Assembly: GCA_021413735.1 (NCBI GenBank)
Contig: JAIOPV010000109.1
Span: forward strand, 1-64,000
Source: Planctomycetota bacterium
GTDB taxonomy: Bacteria > Planctomycetota > Planctomycetia > Gemmatales > Gemmataceae
DNA length: 64,000 nt
Reading direction: 5' to 3'
Position numbers and translations under genes: made by a program. Below the pieces are notes generated by a model, which worked only from the letters and a program-made list of their open reading frames with translations, did no database searches and had not been told where the DNA came from. Below are positions 24,529-33,279 of this stretch, in pieces (the first letter of the stretch is position 1; each line of letters begins with the position of its first letter).

Positions 24529-25185
24529 ATGCTGCCTCTCTTGCTTGTAGCTGCGTTTCAGCCGCCCGAAGTCGCACCACCACCGCACGCGGTGACACCC
24601 TTCACCAAGTGGGAGAAAAGCATTCTCGCACTCGAAAAACGACTCGCCACGAACCCGCCGAAACCGGGCGGCGTGTTCTTCGTCGGTAGTTCCAGCATCG
24701 TTGGCTGGGATCTGAAGAAGTCATTCCCCGATGCGGGCTACGTGAACGTCGGCTTCGGCGGTTCCGTGATCGCGGATAGCACTCACTTCGCTTCTCGGAT
24801 CATCACACCGTTCAAACCCGCGGCGGTCGTGTTCTACGCCGGAGACAACGACATCGGCGGGGGTCGGAAACCTGAACAGGTCATCGACGACTTCAAGGCA
24901 TTCGTCGCTGCCGTGCGTGCCGACAATCCTTCGTGCAAGGTGCTGTTCATTGCCGTGAAGCCGAGCATCGCCCGAGCAAAACAGTTCGAGGTGCAAAAGA
25001 AAGCGAACTCGCTTGTGAAGGAGTTCTGTGAGAAGGGCACCGGGTTGGTGTACGTTGATGTGGTGCCGTTGATGCTGGGATCGGACGGCACACCTGTTGT
25101 GGAGTTGTTTCAGAAAGACGGCTTACACATGACGCCAAAGGGCTACGAAATCTGGGCCGCAATGGTGAGCAAGTCGTTGAAGTAG
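24529..25185 (+). CDS. SGNH/GDSL-type hydrolase
   Basis: A 218-aa secreted esterase/lipase-like hydrolase. A short hydrophobic N-terminus (MLPLLLVAAFQPPE) suggests a signal peptide. All SGNH blocks can be seen: block I FFVGSSSIVGW (Ser nucleophile), block II NVGFGGSVIAD, block III VVFYAGDNDIGGG (GxND) and block V FQKDGLHMTPKGY (Asp and His). The substrate is unknown; relatives act on acetylated sugars and lipids. It is the only plus-strand gene within the interrupted nuo region. It is convergent with the FkbM gene (9-bp gap) and divergent from the RAYT. Confidence 0.9.
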   Translation: MLPLLLVAAFQPPEVAPPPHAVTPFTKWEKSILALEKRLATNPPKPGGVFFVGSSSIVGWDLKKSFPDAGYVNVGFGGSVIADSTHFASRIITPFKPAAVVFYAGDNDIGGGRKPEQVIDDFKAFVAAVRADNPSCKVLFIAVKPSIARAKQFEVQKKANSLVKEFCEKGTGLVYVDVVPLMLGSDGTPVVELFQKDGLHMTPKGYEIWAAMVSKSLK

Positions 25186-25193
25186 CCGAGCGG

Positions 25194-26009
25194 TTACAGG
25201 AGTTTGCCGTCCACGAGAATCGAGTTGGGGAACGTGGCTCCGCGAAGCACGTATCCCTTACTCGTCAGGAGTTCGACAGATTCCAGTTTCTGTTTCGTGG
25301 TCCCACCGACCAATGTTTCAACGCAGATCACTTTCGGACGCAGTTTCTCGAAGTTTATGGACTTCAGGATGGGGACTTCAAATCCTTCGACGTCCAGCGA
25401 AATATAGTCCGGAGCTTCGCCATTGAAGTTCTGGGTGAACACATCGTTGATATTCATCAATGGAACTTTGATGACTTCCTTTACAGTGATTTTCCCACCG
25501 CTAACCTTTGAGTAGGTATCGGCTGTTTCCTTATCGAATGTGTTCCAACTCGGTTCGGTCGTGCGGTAGTAATCGGCTTCTTTCTCAGAACTCACACCGA
25601 TCCCAACAGGTAGAACCGTGTCTTTTGGTCGGGCATCTCGGAGGCGGGCAGTCAAATCTGGGTTCGGTTCGACCAACACACCACGAGCCCCATTCCGGTA
25701 AAACCAGTACGTGTTGTTGCTTTTGATGGGCTCCCAAGCCCCGATATCCAGGTAGGAACGCACCACGAGACGCAGAGAAACGAATATGTGGTTGACGATC
25801 AGGTCTTCACCCGATTGAGCAAATGATCGATGAACACCCTCGGTGGGGTCGAGGCTCGCGGCGATCCACTGAGCACTCTGAACGACGCACCCTCCCGCAA
25901 CAGCACCGACCAGGAATTGTCGCTTTGAAAACTTCGGTGGGCCTTGCTCGTTTGCAGCTTCGGGTGTCGGTGGAATTGGGTCGGGTGTCGATGGAATTGG
26001 GGACGCCAT
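25194..26009 (-). CDS. FkbM-family methyltransferase with N-terminal anchor
   Basis: A 271-aa protein. The C-terminal part is the FkbM/Methyltransf_21 domain: SYLDIGAWEPIKSNNTYWFY (SAM site), RGVLVEPNPDLTARLRD, and PDYISLDVEGFEVPILKSINF. The first ~60 residues are unusual: a Pro/Thr-rich tail, then KFSKRQFLVGAVAGGCVVQSA. That resembles a Tat-like or uncleaved anchor, suggesting membrane attachment or export. The Pro-rich tail is coded by two near-identical 21-bp units. FkbM enzymes usually O-methylate sugars or other small molecules. Its place between nuoC and nuoD is not functionally explained. Confidence 0.85.
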   Translation of the reverse strand: MASPIPSTPDPIPPTPEAANEQGPPKFSKRQFLVGAVAGGCVVQSAQWIAASLDPTEGVHRSFAQSGEDLIVNHIFVSLRLVVRSYLDIGAWEPIKSNNTYWFYRNGARGVLVEPNPDLTARLRDARPKDTVLPVGIGVSSEKEADYYRTTEPSWNTFDKETADTYSKVSGGKITVKEVIKVPLMNINDVFTQNFNGEAPDYISLDVEGFEVPILKSINFEKLRPKVICVETLVGGTTKQKLESVELLTSKGYVLRGATFPNSILVDGKLL

Positions 26010-26125
26010 AAACAGTCTCGCATTAGATTCAGGCGATGTTCTGAACTCACTCTAGAACAGGAACCTGGGATTCGTGCGTGACTTGAACGAAATCCCGCGA
26101 CCAGATATTTGTCGTGATATAGAGG

Positions 26126-26659
26126 TCAGCGGCAGCGAATGCCGTGATATTCGAGCGGGAACTCGTAGTCCTTCCGCAGTGGGTGCCCCACCCAGTCGTC
26201 GCCAAGCAGAATACGAGTCATATCTGGGTGGCCGAGGAACTTTACGCCCACGAGATCGTAGACTTCGCGTTCCTGCCAGTCGGCGGTTCGCCACACGCCG
26301 CAGAGCGATGGCACTTCCGGGAGTTGACCCACAACGCCATCTTTCCACCGAGGTAGAACAAGTTTCACGGTGAAGCGTCGGCCTGGGAAGCTGAAACTCG
26401 ACAGGTGATAGACCACTTCGAGGTGCGGATCGAAGCCCGCCTTCGCGACCTTTTTCGGGTCAGTCTCGAAGTAATCGACGCCCGACACATCGTTGAGCAA
26501 CTCGAACTTCAGTCGGGGATCGTCGCGAAGAAACAGCGAGACATCGAGCAGCTTCGTGGGATCGACCGTTACGAACGGATCGAGAGCGTCCGCGTTCTTG
26601 GCGGTGATCGCGGATCCGAACTGCTGTTCAAGCAGAGCGATGATTTCGGCGTGTGTCAT
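26126..26659 (-). CDS. nuoC: NADH-quinone oxidoreductase subunit C
   Basis: A 177-aa 30-kDa-type complex I subunit. The diagnostic block ADWQEREVYDLVGVKFLGHP, followed by DMTRILLGDDWVGHPLRKDY, is fully conserved. Earlier ELLNDVSGVDY and FEVVYHLSS-like EVVYHLSSFSFPGRR strands fit the family. The subunit is separate, not fused to NuoD. It lies 7 bp after nuoB. The gene order then breaks: nuoD is 2.4 kb further on. Confidence 0.95.
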   Translation of the reverse strand: MTHAEIIALLEQQFGSAITAKNADALDPFVTVDPTKLLDVSLFLRDDPRLKFELLNDVSGVDYFETDPKKVAKAGFDPHLEVVYHLSSFSFPGRRFTVKLVLPRWKDGVVGQLPEVPSLCGVWRTADWQEREVYDLVGVKFLGHPDMTRILLGDDWVGHPLRKDYEFPLEYHGIRCR

Positions 26660-26666
26660 GGTTTCG

Positions 26667-27278
26667 TCACTTCGCGGGTTTGGCCCGTTCCTTGTTCTCG
26701 GTCAGGAACGCGAACGATTTCTCTGGCGTGGCCAACTCGGGTGGCAACAGGACGCTTCCTGTGCGGGTCGGCACGGGCACCTCGGCAAGTTGCCCCTTGT
26801 GGTATTCCTTCATCTTGTGAATCTTATCCTGAATCCGCATCAGTCCTTCGAGCAACGCCTCGGGTCGTGGCGGGCAACCGGGCACATACACATCGACCGG
26901 CACCACAAGATCGACGCCCTTCGCGACGTTGTAGCCGTACTTGTAGTACGGGCCGCCGCCGCAAGTGCAGGCCCCCATCGCGATGACGAACTTCGGATCG
27001 GGCATCTGGTTGTAGAGCCGACGCACGCGATCCGCCATCTTCAGATTCACCGTACCCGCGACGATCATGAGGTCAGCTTGTCTTGGCGAAGCGCGGAATG
27101 CGCCAGCACCAAAGCGGTCGATGTCGTATCGCGGTGCGCCGGTGGCCATCATTTCGATGGCACAACACGCCAGCCCGAACGTCATCGGCCACAGACTTGA
27201 TTCGCGAGCCCAGTTCACGGCCGCTTCCAAGCTCGTGACGACGAATCCGTCTTCCATTCTGCCTTCGAGCAATCCCAT
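26667..27278 (-). CDS. nuoB: NADH-quinone oxidoreductase subunit B
   Basis: A 203-aa 20-kDa/PSST subunit that carries iron-sulfur cluster N2 next to the quinone site. The four ligands are visible: the adjacent pair in [11 protein letters not shown], one in [16 protein letters not shown] and one in [16 protein letters not shown]. The C-terminal tail after GQLAEVP is longer than in minimal homologues. It is followed by nuoC at 7 bp and preceded by nuoA across a 60-bp gap filled by a hairpin. Confidence 0.96.
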   Translation of the reverse strand: MGLLEGRMEDGFVVTSLEAAVNWARESSLWPMTFGLACCAIEMMATGAPRYDIDRFGAGAFRASPRQADLMIVAGTVNLKMADRVRRLYNQMPDPKFVIAMGACTCGGGPYYKYGYNVAKGVDLVVPVDVYVPGCPPRPEALLEGLMRIQDKIHKMKEYHKGQLAEVPVPTRTGSVLLPPELATPEKSFAFLTENKERAKPAK

Positions 27279-27284
27279 ATCAGT

Positions 27285-27350
27285 GCGAGTGGTTAGTGTA
27301 AGTGTGAGTGAAAGACCGCCCGTGGTGCCGTGGCTTCGCTAACCACTCGC
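27285..27350. repeat. Hairpin gcgagtggttag / ctaaccactcgc between nuoA and nuoB
   Basis: Twelve-bp perfect arms (27285-27296 and 27339-27350) enclose a 42-nt loop rich in agtgtgagtg. The right arm overlaps the end of nuoA and contributes its final codons and TAG stop. A related element with agtggctag arms lies at 29335-29413. Confidence 0.8.
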
Positions 27351-27860
27351 AACCTCTCCTTGACCCGCTGTGCTCCGCACCCATTCGAGGTCGCCACGCC
27401 GCCAGAGATACGCGAACCCCACCAGCAACACGCCGAAGAACACCAAGATGTCCGCGAACGCGACCCACGCGAGCGATTTTGCCGCTGCGGGTTGCGGAGG
27501 CGTGTCCGTTGCCGACACAGGAGGCTCGCTTTGAGGTTGCAGGTTCTTCGCTGCTTCCAGGCGAACCTCGGCAGGTTTCGATTCATCACCGGTTCGGACG
27601 GCGCTGCCAAACACGACAGCCCACGGGAAGAAGAACGCCAGTTCCACATCGAAGATCACGAACAGCAACGCCACGACATAGAACCGCAGGTCGAACTGAA
27701 TCCACGCATCGCCGATCGGTTGCTCGCCGCACTCGTAGACTTCGCCCTTCTCGGCGCTCGGCTTGTCCGGGCGCACGAACAGTCCGAGAATCAGGTTCGC
27801 CGCAAGAAGCGTGAACCCGGCGACTGTGAAGATCAGAATGACGAGGACGAGTTCAGTCAT
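27339..27860 (-). CDS. nuoA: NADH-quinone oxidoreductase subunit A
   Basis: A 173-aa membrane subunit of complex I. The first helix is near residues 4-28. The conserved loop EKGEVYECGEQPIGDAWIQF comes next, then helix 2 with LLFVIFDVELAFFFPWAVVF and helix 3 with ILVFFGVLLVGFAYLW. It is longer than the usual 120-145 aa because of a Pro/Ala/Glu-rich stretch of about 50 residues between helices 2 and 3. The last residues (EVASG) and stop are coded by a palindrome arm. It lies 28 bp after nuoI. Confidence 0.94.
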   Translation of the reverse strand: MTELVLVILIFTVAGFTLLAANLILGLFVRPDKPSAEKGEVYECGEQPIGDAWIQFDLRFYVVALLFVIFDVELAFFFPWAVVFGSAVRTGDESKPAEVRLEAAKNLQPQSEPPVSATDTPPQPAAAKSLAWVAFADILVFFGVLLVGFAYLWRRGDLEWVRSTAGQGEVASG

Positions 27861-27888
27861 TGCGGAATTCAGATTGCGGGTTCATCGT

Positions 27889-28380
27889 TTAGCCGCGACG
27901 CGAAGCGTTTGCGGTGGGGCTGAGTGTCGCCTGTCCGGAGGCGACCTCTAACGGTAACTTCGCGTAATCGACGACGCAGCCATCGCGGCCAAAAGTGCTG
28001 AGGTCAAAGTTCGAGCCCATGAAGATGCAATCGACGGGGCACGGGTCCACGCAAAGCGCGCAGAACATGCACTTCGTGTAGTCGATCTTGAAGCCGGTGA
28101 CCACGAACCCCTTGGCGGGCGGAGTGGCCTTTTCCTTGTCGATGTAGATGCAATCGACGGGGCAGGCACGAGCGCATTTGTCGCAGCCGATGCAGGTGGT
28201 CAGGTCGAAGCGATGGAAGCCGCGGTATCGCGGGCGGATTGGCACCGGCTTCTCGGGATACTCGAAGTATTGCGTGAACGGCTTGCGACGGTACGACTGC
28301 ACGAAATATTGAAGGGTGACGTACATCCCACGGGCGATTGTCGATGTCGCCAGAGTAACGTTTCGGAACCAGCTCTTCAT
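27889..28380 (-). CDS. nuoI: NADH-quinone oxidoreductase subunit I
   Basis: A 163-aa ferredoxin-like complex I subunit with two 4Fe-4S clusters: CIGCDKCARACPVDC and CMFCALCVDPCPVDC. The ATG at 28380 (MKSWFRNVTLATS) is preferred over an upstream open stretch that lacks similarity. The C-terminal tail ends in NASRRG and a TAA stop, coded by the same gtttagccgcgacgcg sequence found in the RAYT-linked repeat; the natural tail may have been altered by a repeat insertion. nuoI placed before nuoA is unusual. The remaining nuo genes are not in this window. Confidence 0.93.
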   Translation of the reverse strand: MKSWFRNVTLATSTIARGMYVTLQYFVQSYRRKPFTQYFEYPEKPVPIRPRYRGFHRFDLTTCIGCDKCARACPVDCIYIDKEKATPPAKGFVVTGFKIDYTKCMFCALCVDPCPVDCIFMGSNFDLSTFGRDGCVVDYAKLPLEVASGQATLSPTANASRRG

Positions 28381-28475
28381 GGTTGGTTGTGGGCAGAAGG
28401 CAGCGGAGAGTCGAACCCTTGCGAATTGTAGCAAGCTAACCAACCAGATGCATCCGTGAAACGAACGAATGTCGT

Positions 28476-28494
28476 CGGCACACTCCGTGTGCCG
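28476..28494. other. Small perfect hairpin cggcacac-tcc-gtgtgccg
   Basis: Eight-bp arms with a 3-nt loop in the 226-bp gap between nuoI and the upstream lipoprotein gene. It may be a short repeat of the same kind as the others in this window. No function is assigned. Confidence 0.5.
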
Positions 28495-28550
28495 TTCTTG
28501 GCTTTTCTCCGAATGCGTTTCGAGTGTGCCTTCTCCATTGAAACGAAGAA

Positions 28551-28579
28551 GACCGGCAACCCGCGAATGGGTGCCGGTC
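28551..28579 (-). terminator. Terminator-like hairpin after the lipoprotein gene
   Basis: On the minus strand gaccggcaccc (28579-28569) pairs with gggttgccggtc (28562-28551) with one bulge. It is followed by ttcttcgtttc. It lies 28 nt past the lipoprotein stop and would separate it from the nuo operon. Confidence 0.6.
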
Positions 28580-28606
28580 AAGTTTGTGTTTCAGCACGAC
28601 TCAACC

Positions 28607-29308
28607 TTAGTGGCTGTCTGCGATGCCGCTGCTCGGGTGGTGCTCGACGTGGCGTTCGCAAATTTCGAGAGCCAGCTTCTCGATGAACTCGCGACGGAAC
28701 GCACTGACAGGCTTGGTACTCGCGTCGCGGAACCCTGTCTTCGGATACGCGAACCCCTGTGAGTACGTGTTCTTCGGGTCGCCCGGACCATCTTCGACAT
28801 CGTACATATCCACGGTCGCGTCGGCCCGCCCTTCGTAGAAACTGTTCTGGCTTCCCGGCTGGAAGAGGCTCATCTTCTCGAGATCGATCACGAGAACGAA
28901 GTCGGCGCCGAGTTGCTTACCCCGTTCGACAGGGTGCATCAGCTTCCAGTTCGGATTCTTCATCTTGAACTTGTTCACCTGAGCCATCGTGAGAACCGTC
29001 AACTTCTGCTTCTGCTTGGTTTCCTTGACCATCTCGGGGAGGCGTTTGATGATTTCATTCGCCAAAGCGCTGTCGGCTCCAGCGAATTCATAGCTTTGCC
29101 CCGTGCCCTGACTCACGAACAGGGCCACGACAATCTCTTCCTTGTCCTTCTTCGGACCTTCCTTGTACGTGAGTGGAAACTCGGCTGCCACTTTCGTGTC
29201 TTTGTGCGTCAGGAACGCGATGGTCGTGAGCGGATTGCACCCAATTGTGCAAACCACGAACAACGTTCCCCACACGGCCCGGCGGGCCCACCGATAAGTC
29301 TTGTTCAT
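28607..29308 (-). CDS. Predicted lipoprotein, function unknown
   Basis: A 233-aa protein with a lipoprotein signal peptide: basic n-region, hydrophobic stretch LFVVCTIGC and a lipobox cysteine near residue 24. The mature part contains an alpha/beta segment (AGADSALANEIIKRLPEMVKE, KLTVLTMAQVNKFKMK) and GKQLGADFVLVIDLEKMSLF. These recall small outer-membrane lipoproteins that test for a named component, but the family was not identified. The ATG at 29308 gives a proper signal peptide, whereas the longer open frame does not. The C-terminus is His-rich (ERHVEHHPSSG). Confidence 0.8.
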   Translation of the reverse strand: MNKTYRWARRAVWGTLFVVCTIGCNPLTTIAFLTHKDTKVAAEFPLTYKEGPKKDKEEIVVALFVSQGTGQSYEFAGADSALANEIIKRLPEMVKETKQKQKLTVLTMAQVNKFKMKNPNWKLMHPVERGKQLGADFVLVIDLEKMSLFQPGSQNSFYEGRADATVDMYDVEDGPGDPKNTYSQGFAYPKTGFRDASTKPVSAFRREFIEKLALEICERHVEHHPSSGIADSH

Positions 29309-29334
29309 CCGTGAACGCCCCCCAAGCAAGTGTG

Positions 29335-29413
29335 AGTGGCTAGTGCGAGCGCGAGTGAAAACCGGGAAGACAATCCCCGACTTTCCCTCACACTCACACT
29401 CACACTAGCCACT
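29335..29413. repeat. Hairpin agtggctagtg / cactagccact with AG-TG-rich interior
   Basis: Eleven-bp perfect arms at 29335-29345 and 29403-29413 surround gcgagcgcgagtgaaa and tttccctcacactcac segments that also pair in part. The right arm overlaps the end of the DUF2752 gene and supplies its TAG stop. It is related to the element between nuoA and nuoB. Confidence 0.78.
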
Positions 29414-29893
29414 AATCAGAATCCCCACCCACCGAATCAGCATCAGCGTCAGCACCACCCCGACCACCACCGTCAGGATCAGTTCGCCCCGACCCTGCGG
29501 GATGAACAGCGGTCGATTCTTGATGCCACTGGCCAGCGCCCACACCATTGCCAGTGCCCACAGCACTGCGATGATTGTGCCTGTCCAGTTCGCCCGCATC
29601 GACGCTGCCACGTCCCCCCGGACGAGCAGCGAGAAGCTTGTCGTCATTCCGCACGCCGGGCACGGTTTGCCCATCATCATCACGAAGTTGCACGGCGGCA
29701 TGCCAAGTTGCGTGTGCGTCGCCATCGTCCGCGGCGAGCCATCCGGCCCATACGGGTTGATGTAGAAGGCCGCACCGAACACGCAGGCCAGCACAGCAGC
29801 CACCGCAAGCAACCCGAAGCGGGCGTATCGCCCCGCTCGAGCGGCTTGCATCGCCGCTGACTCCACCTTCGGCAGTTCTTCTTCGTTATCCAT
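29405..29893 (-). CDS. DUF2752 membrane protein
   Basis: A 162-aa membrane protein. The family signature is a Pro/Cys-rich motif between helices: PPCNFVMMMGKPCPACGMTTSF. Three hydrophobic helices are apparent (LLAVAAVLACVFGAAFYI, TIIAVLWALAMVWALA, LILTVVVGVVLTLMLI). The function of DUF2752 is not established. ATG 29893 is used; a GTG seven codons upstream is possible. The last residues (ILISG) and TAG stop lie in a palindromic repeat arm. Confidence 0.85.
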   Translation of the reverse strand: MDNEEELPKVESAAMQAARAGRYARFGLLAVAAVLACVFGAAFYINPYGPDGSPRTMATHTQLGMPPCNFVMMMGKPCPACGMTTSFSLLVRGDVAASMRANWTGTIIAVLWALAMVWALASGIKNRPLFIPQGRGELILTVVVGVVLTLMLIRWVGILISG

Positions 29894-30000
29894 ATCGGTA
29901 TGCTCGGGTCGCACGCATAGCCTCCGATGAAATGCGATGCAAGCGGACTTTCATCTTCGTTGTCGATCCGCCACGATAAGTTCATTCTACCAGCCAGTAT

Positions 30001-30072
30001 GAATGAGAACCCGGCAGGCCGCATTCTCATTCAGTTCGGTGAATGAGAACCCGGCAGGCCGCGTTCTCATTC
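30001..30072. repeat. Two tandem 32-bp hairpins (gaatgagaac ... ttctcattc)
   Basis: Copies at 30001-30032 and 30041-30072 each form a stem gaatgagaa/ttctcattc around ccggcaggccgc. They differ by one base and are 8 bp apart. They fill most of the intergenic space between the DUF2752 gene and tilS, which are divergent. A diverged third copy lies at 43519-43548. Confidence 0.85.
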
Positions 30073-30090
30073 AAGCGGGGGTAATTTACG

Positions 30091-31125
30091 GTGACGCGGG
30101 TATTGCGCGAAGTTCGGCGATTCGTCTCGGCGCTGCCAGTATGCCGTGAACCCGCCGTGGTTGCTGTCTCTGGTGGTGCGGACAGCGTCGCACTGCTTCG
30201 AGCGCTCGCAGCATGTCGCACGGGTGTTCTCACGGTGGCTCACGTCAACCATCAACTGCGGGGAGCCGAGTCGGATGCGGACGAAGCATTCGTCCGCAAC
30301 CTCGCGGCGGAACTTGGTCTGCAATGCCGTGTGAAGTCGCTCGATATCGCGGCTCTCGGCGGGAATCTGGAATCGACGGCCCGGCGAGTGCGTTACGAGT
30401 TCTTCGCGGGACTCGGGGCTGCCTGGATCGCGACGGGACACACCGCCGACGATCAGGCCGAGACGGTGCTGCATCGTCTGGTGCGTGGCACCGGCATCCA
30501 GGGTTTGCGAGGAATAGCCCGGAGCCAGGAAAGCAACCCCTCCCCAACCCCTCCCCGAAGAGGAGAGGGGCTAAATTTGACTCCCCCTTCCTTTTTAGGG
30601 AAGGGGGTTGGGGGGTTAGGTTCTTCGATTCTCCGTCCCCTTCTCACAGTCACGCGTGCCGACGTCCTCGCACATCTCGCCGAACTCGGGCAAGCGTTCC
30701 GCGAAGACTCGTCGAACGCTGACCCGCGGTTCACCCGCAACCGCATCCGTCACGAACTGCTGCCATTGCTGCGGACCTTCAACCCGGATGTCGTGACGAG
30801 TCTCGCTCGGCTCGCGGAACACGCTGCGGAAGCTCACGAGATCATCGCGGAACACGCGACGGCTGTGCTGGCAACAGCTGAACGCCCGCGAGTTGGTGAC
30901 ACCGTCATTCTGGATGTTACGGATTTGGGGGCGTCGCGAGCGGTGGTGCGTGCGGCGTTGCGGCTCGTGTGGGAACGCGAAGGTTGGCCGATGGATCAGA
31001 TGGACGCTGACGCCTGGGATCGGACGTGCGATGTTGCGGGTCGTAACGTTCCCGCGTGGGATTTCCCGGGCGGCATCTCGGCACGACACACGGGGCGAGT
31101 GGTTCAGATTGGGCCACGCAAATAG
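30091..31125 (+). CDS. tilS: tRNA(Ile)-lysidine synthase with in-frame repeat insertion
   Basis: Essential enzyme that converts C34 of the tRNA-Ile CAU anticodon to lysidine. The PP-loop ATPase motif is VAVSGGADSVALLRAL, followed by VAHVNHQLRGAESDADEAFV and ATGHTADDQAETVLHRLVRG, all canonical. A block of about 34 residues (146-179, ESNPSPTPPRRGEG to GKGVGGLGSS) sits between TGIQGLRGI and ILRPLLTVTR, where homologues have a short loop. It is coded by the inverted copy of the repeat found in the polyketide synthase. The start is a GTG; tandem hairpins lie just upstream. The C-terminal domain is short, so substrate-recognition details may differ from E. coli. Confidence 0.92.
   Translation: MTRVLREVRRFVSALPVCREPAVVAVSGGADSVALLRALAACRTGVLTVAHVNHQLRGAESDADEAFVRNLAAELGLQCRVKSLDIAALGGNLESTARRVRYEFFAGLGAAWIATGHTADDQAETVLHRLVRGTGIQGLRGIARSQESNPSPTPPRRGEGLNLTPPSFLGKGVGGLGSSILRPLLTVTRADVLAHLAELGQAFREDSSNADPRFTRNRIRHELLPLLRTFNPDVVTSLARLAEHAAEAHEIIAEHATAVLATAERPRVGDTVILDVTDLGASRAVVRAALRLVWEREGWPMDQMDADAWDRTCDVAGRNVPAWDFPGGISARHTGRVVQIGPRK
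30531..30622 (-). repeat. Palindromic coding repeat, copy 2 (inside tilS)
   Basis: This is the reverse complement of the element at 5047-5150: its minus strand reads gaacctaaccccccaacc..., then ccctctcc...ggggagggg. The interior differs from copy 1, but both terminal hairpins are conserved. It keeps the tilS frame open with no stop codon. Confidence 0.8.
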
Positions 31126-31154
31126 AACAAAGGTTTCCGCATGAGGAACCTTCT

Positions 31155-32735
<1,581 letters not shown>

Positions 32736-32737
32736 GA

Positions 32738-33270
32738 AGAGAAGAGTTTTATCCGCAGATTACGCAGATAGACACAGATTTGAAAACCAAGACGGAGAGT
32801 TGAAAGACAGAGATACGAAAGGGAGACGACGATGGAAAACGATCCAAGGACATACGCGCTGATCGGCGCGGCTATGGAAGTGCATGGCCAACTTGGGTGT
32901 GGATTCCTCGAAGCCGTTTATCAGGAGGCGTTGGAAATCGAGCTCGTGGCACGTGGAATTCCGTTTCGACCGCAAGTCGAACTTCCAATTCGCTACAAGG
33001 GACGAGTGTTGAAGACGTTCTACAAAGCCGACGTCCTCTCACATGATGCGGTTGCGGTTGAGATCAAAGCTCTCTCGCAGCTCGGGCCGGCTGAAGAGGC
33101 CCAAGTGCTCAATTACTTGAAAGCAACCGGATATGATACCGGGCTGTTGTTGAACTTCGGCCGCACCTCGCTCCAATACAAGCGGTACGTTCGCACGCAA
33201 GCTGAGAACCCGGAGTCCTGATTTTTAATCTGTGTCTATCTGCGTAATCTGCGGATAAAAACTCTTCTCT
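32738..33270. mobile_element. Inverted-repeat-bounded cassette carrying a GxxExxY gene
   Basis: The 43 bases 32738-32780 and the 44 bases 33227-33270 are inverted repeats that match except for one T (four versus five in a T run). Both contain atccgcagattacgcagat and agacacagatt. The 446-bp interior holds only the GxxExxY gene. The left repeat begins 2 bp after the purH stop and the right ends 9 bp before the start of the M42 peptidase gene. No clear target-site duplication was found. Mobility is inferred from the structure, not demonstrated. Confidence 0.7.
32832..33221 (+). CDS. GxxExxY family protein (PD-(D/E)xK nuclease-like)
   Basis: A 129-aa protein with the signature GCGFLEAVYQEALEIEL (GFLEAVY). 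Two further core segments follow: LPIRYKGRVLKTFYKADVL and AVAVEIKALSQLGPAEEAQVLNYL. The Asp in KADVL, the E-x-K in VEIK and the Q/N of QVLNYL match the PD-(D/E)xK nuclease core, as known for the family. The physiological role of these proteins is not established. It is the only gene inside a 0.53-kb cassette with long inverted repeats, as described for that element. The purine-rich gggagacgac before ATG 32832 could act as a ribosome site. Confidence 0.93.
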   Translation: MENDPRTYALIGAAMEVHGQLGCGFLEAVYQEALEIELVARGIPFRPQVELPIRYKGRVLKTFYKADVLSHDAVAVEIKALSQLGPAEEAQVLNYLKATGYDTGLLLNFGRTSLQYKRYVRTQAENPES

Positions 33271-33279
33271 GGAGAGCTA

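Noticed and set aside
26038-26058. Operator-like gttct ... agaac arms upstream of the FkbM gene
   Set aside because: Only 5-bp arms with an asymmetric centre; no matching regulator or second copy was found.
28400-28450. Sequence gagagtcgaacccttgcg resembling a tRNA T-arm on the minus strand
   Set aside because: The arm does not pair as a T-stem and no acceptor, anticodon or D-arm could be built around it.
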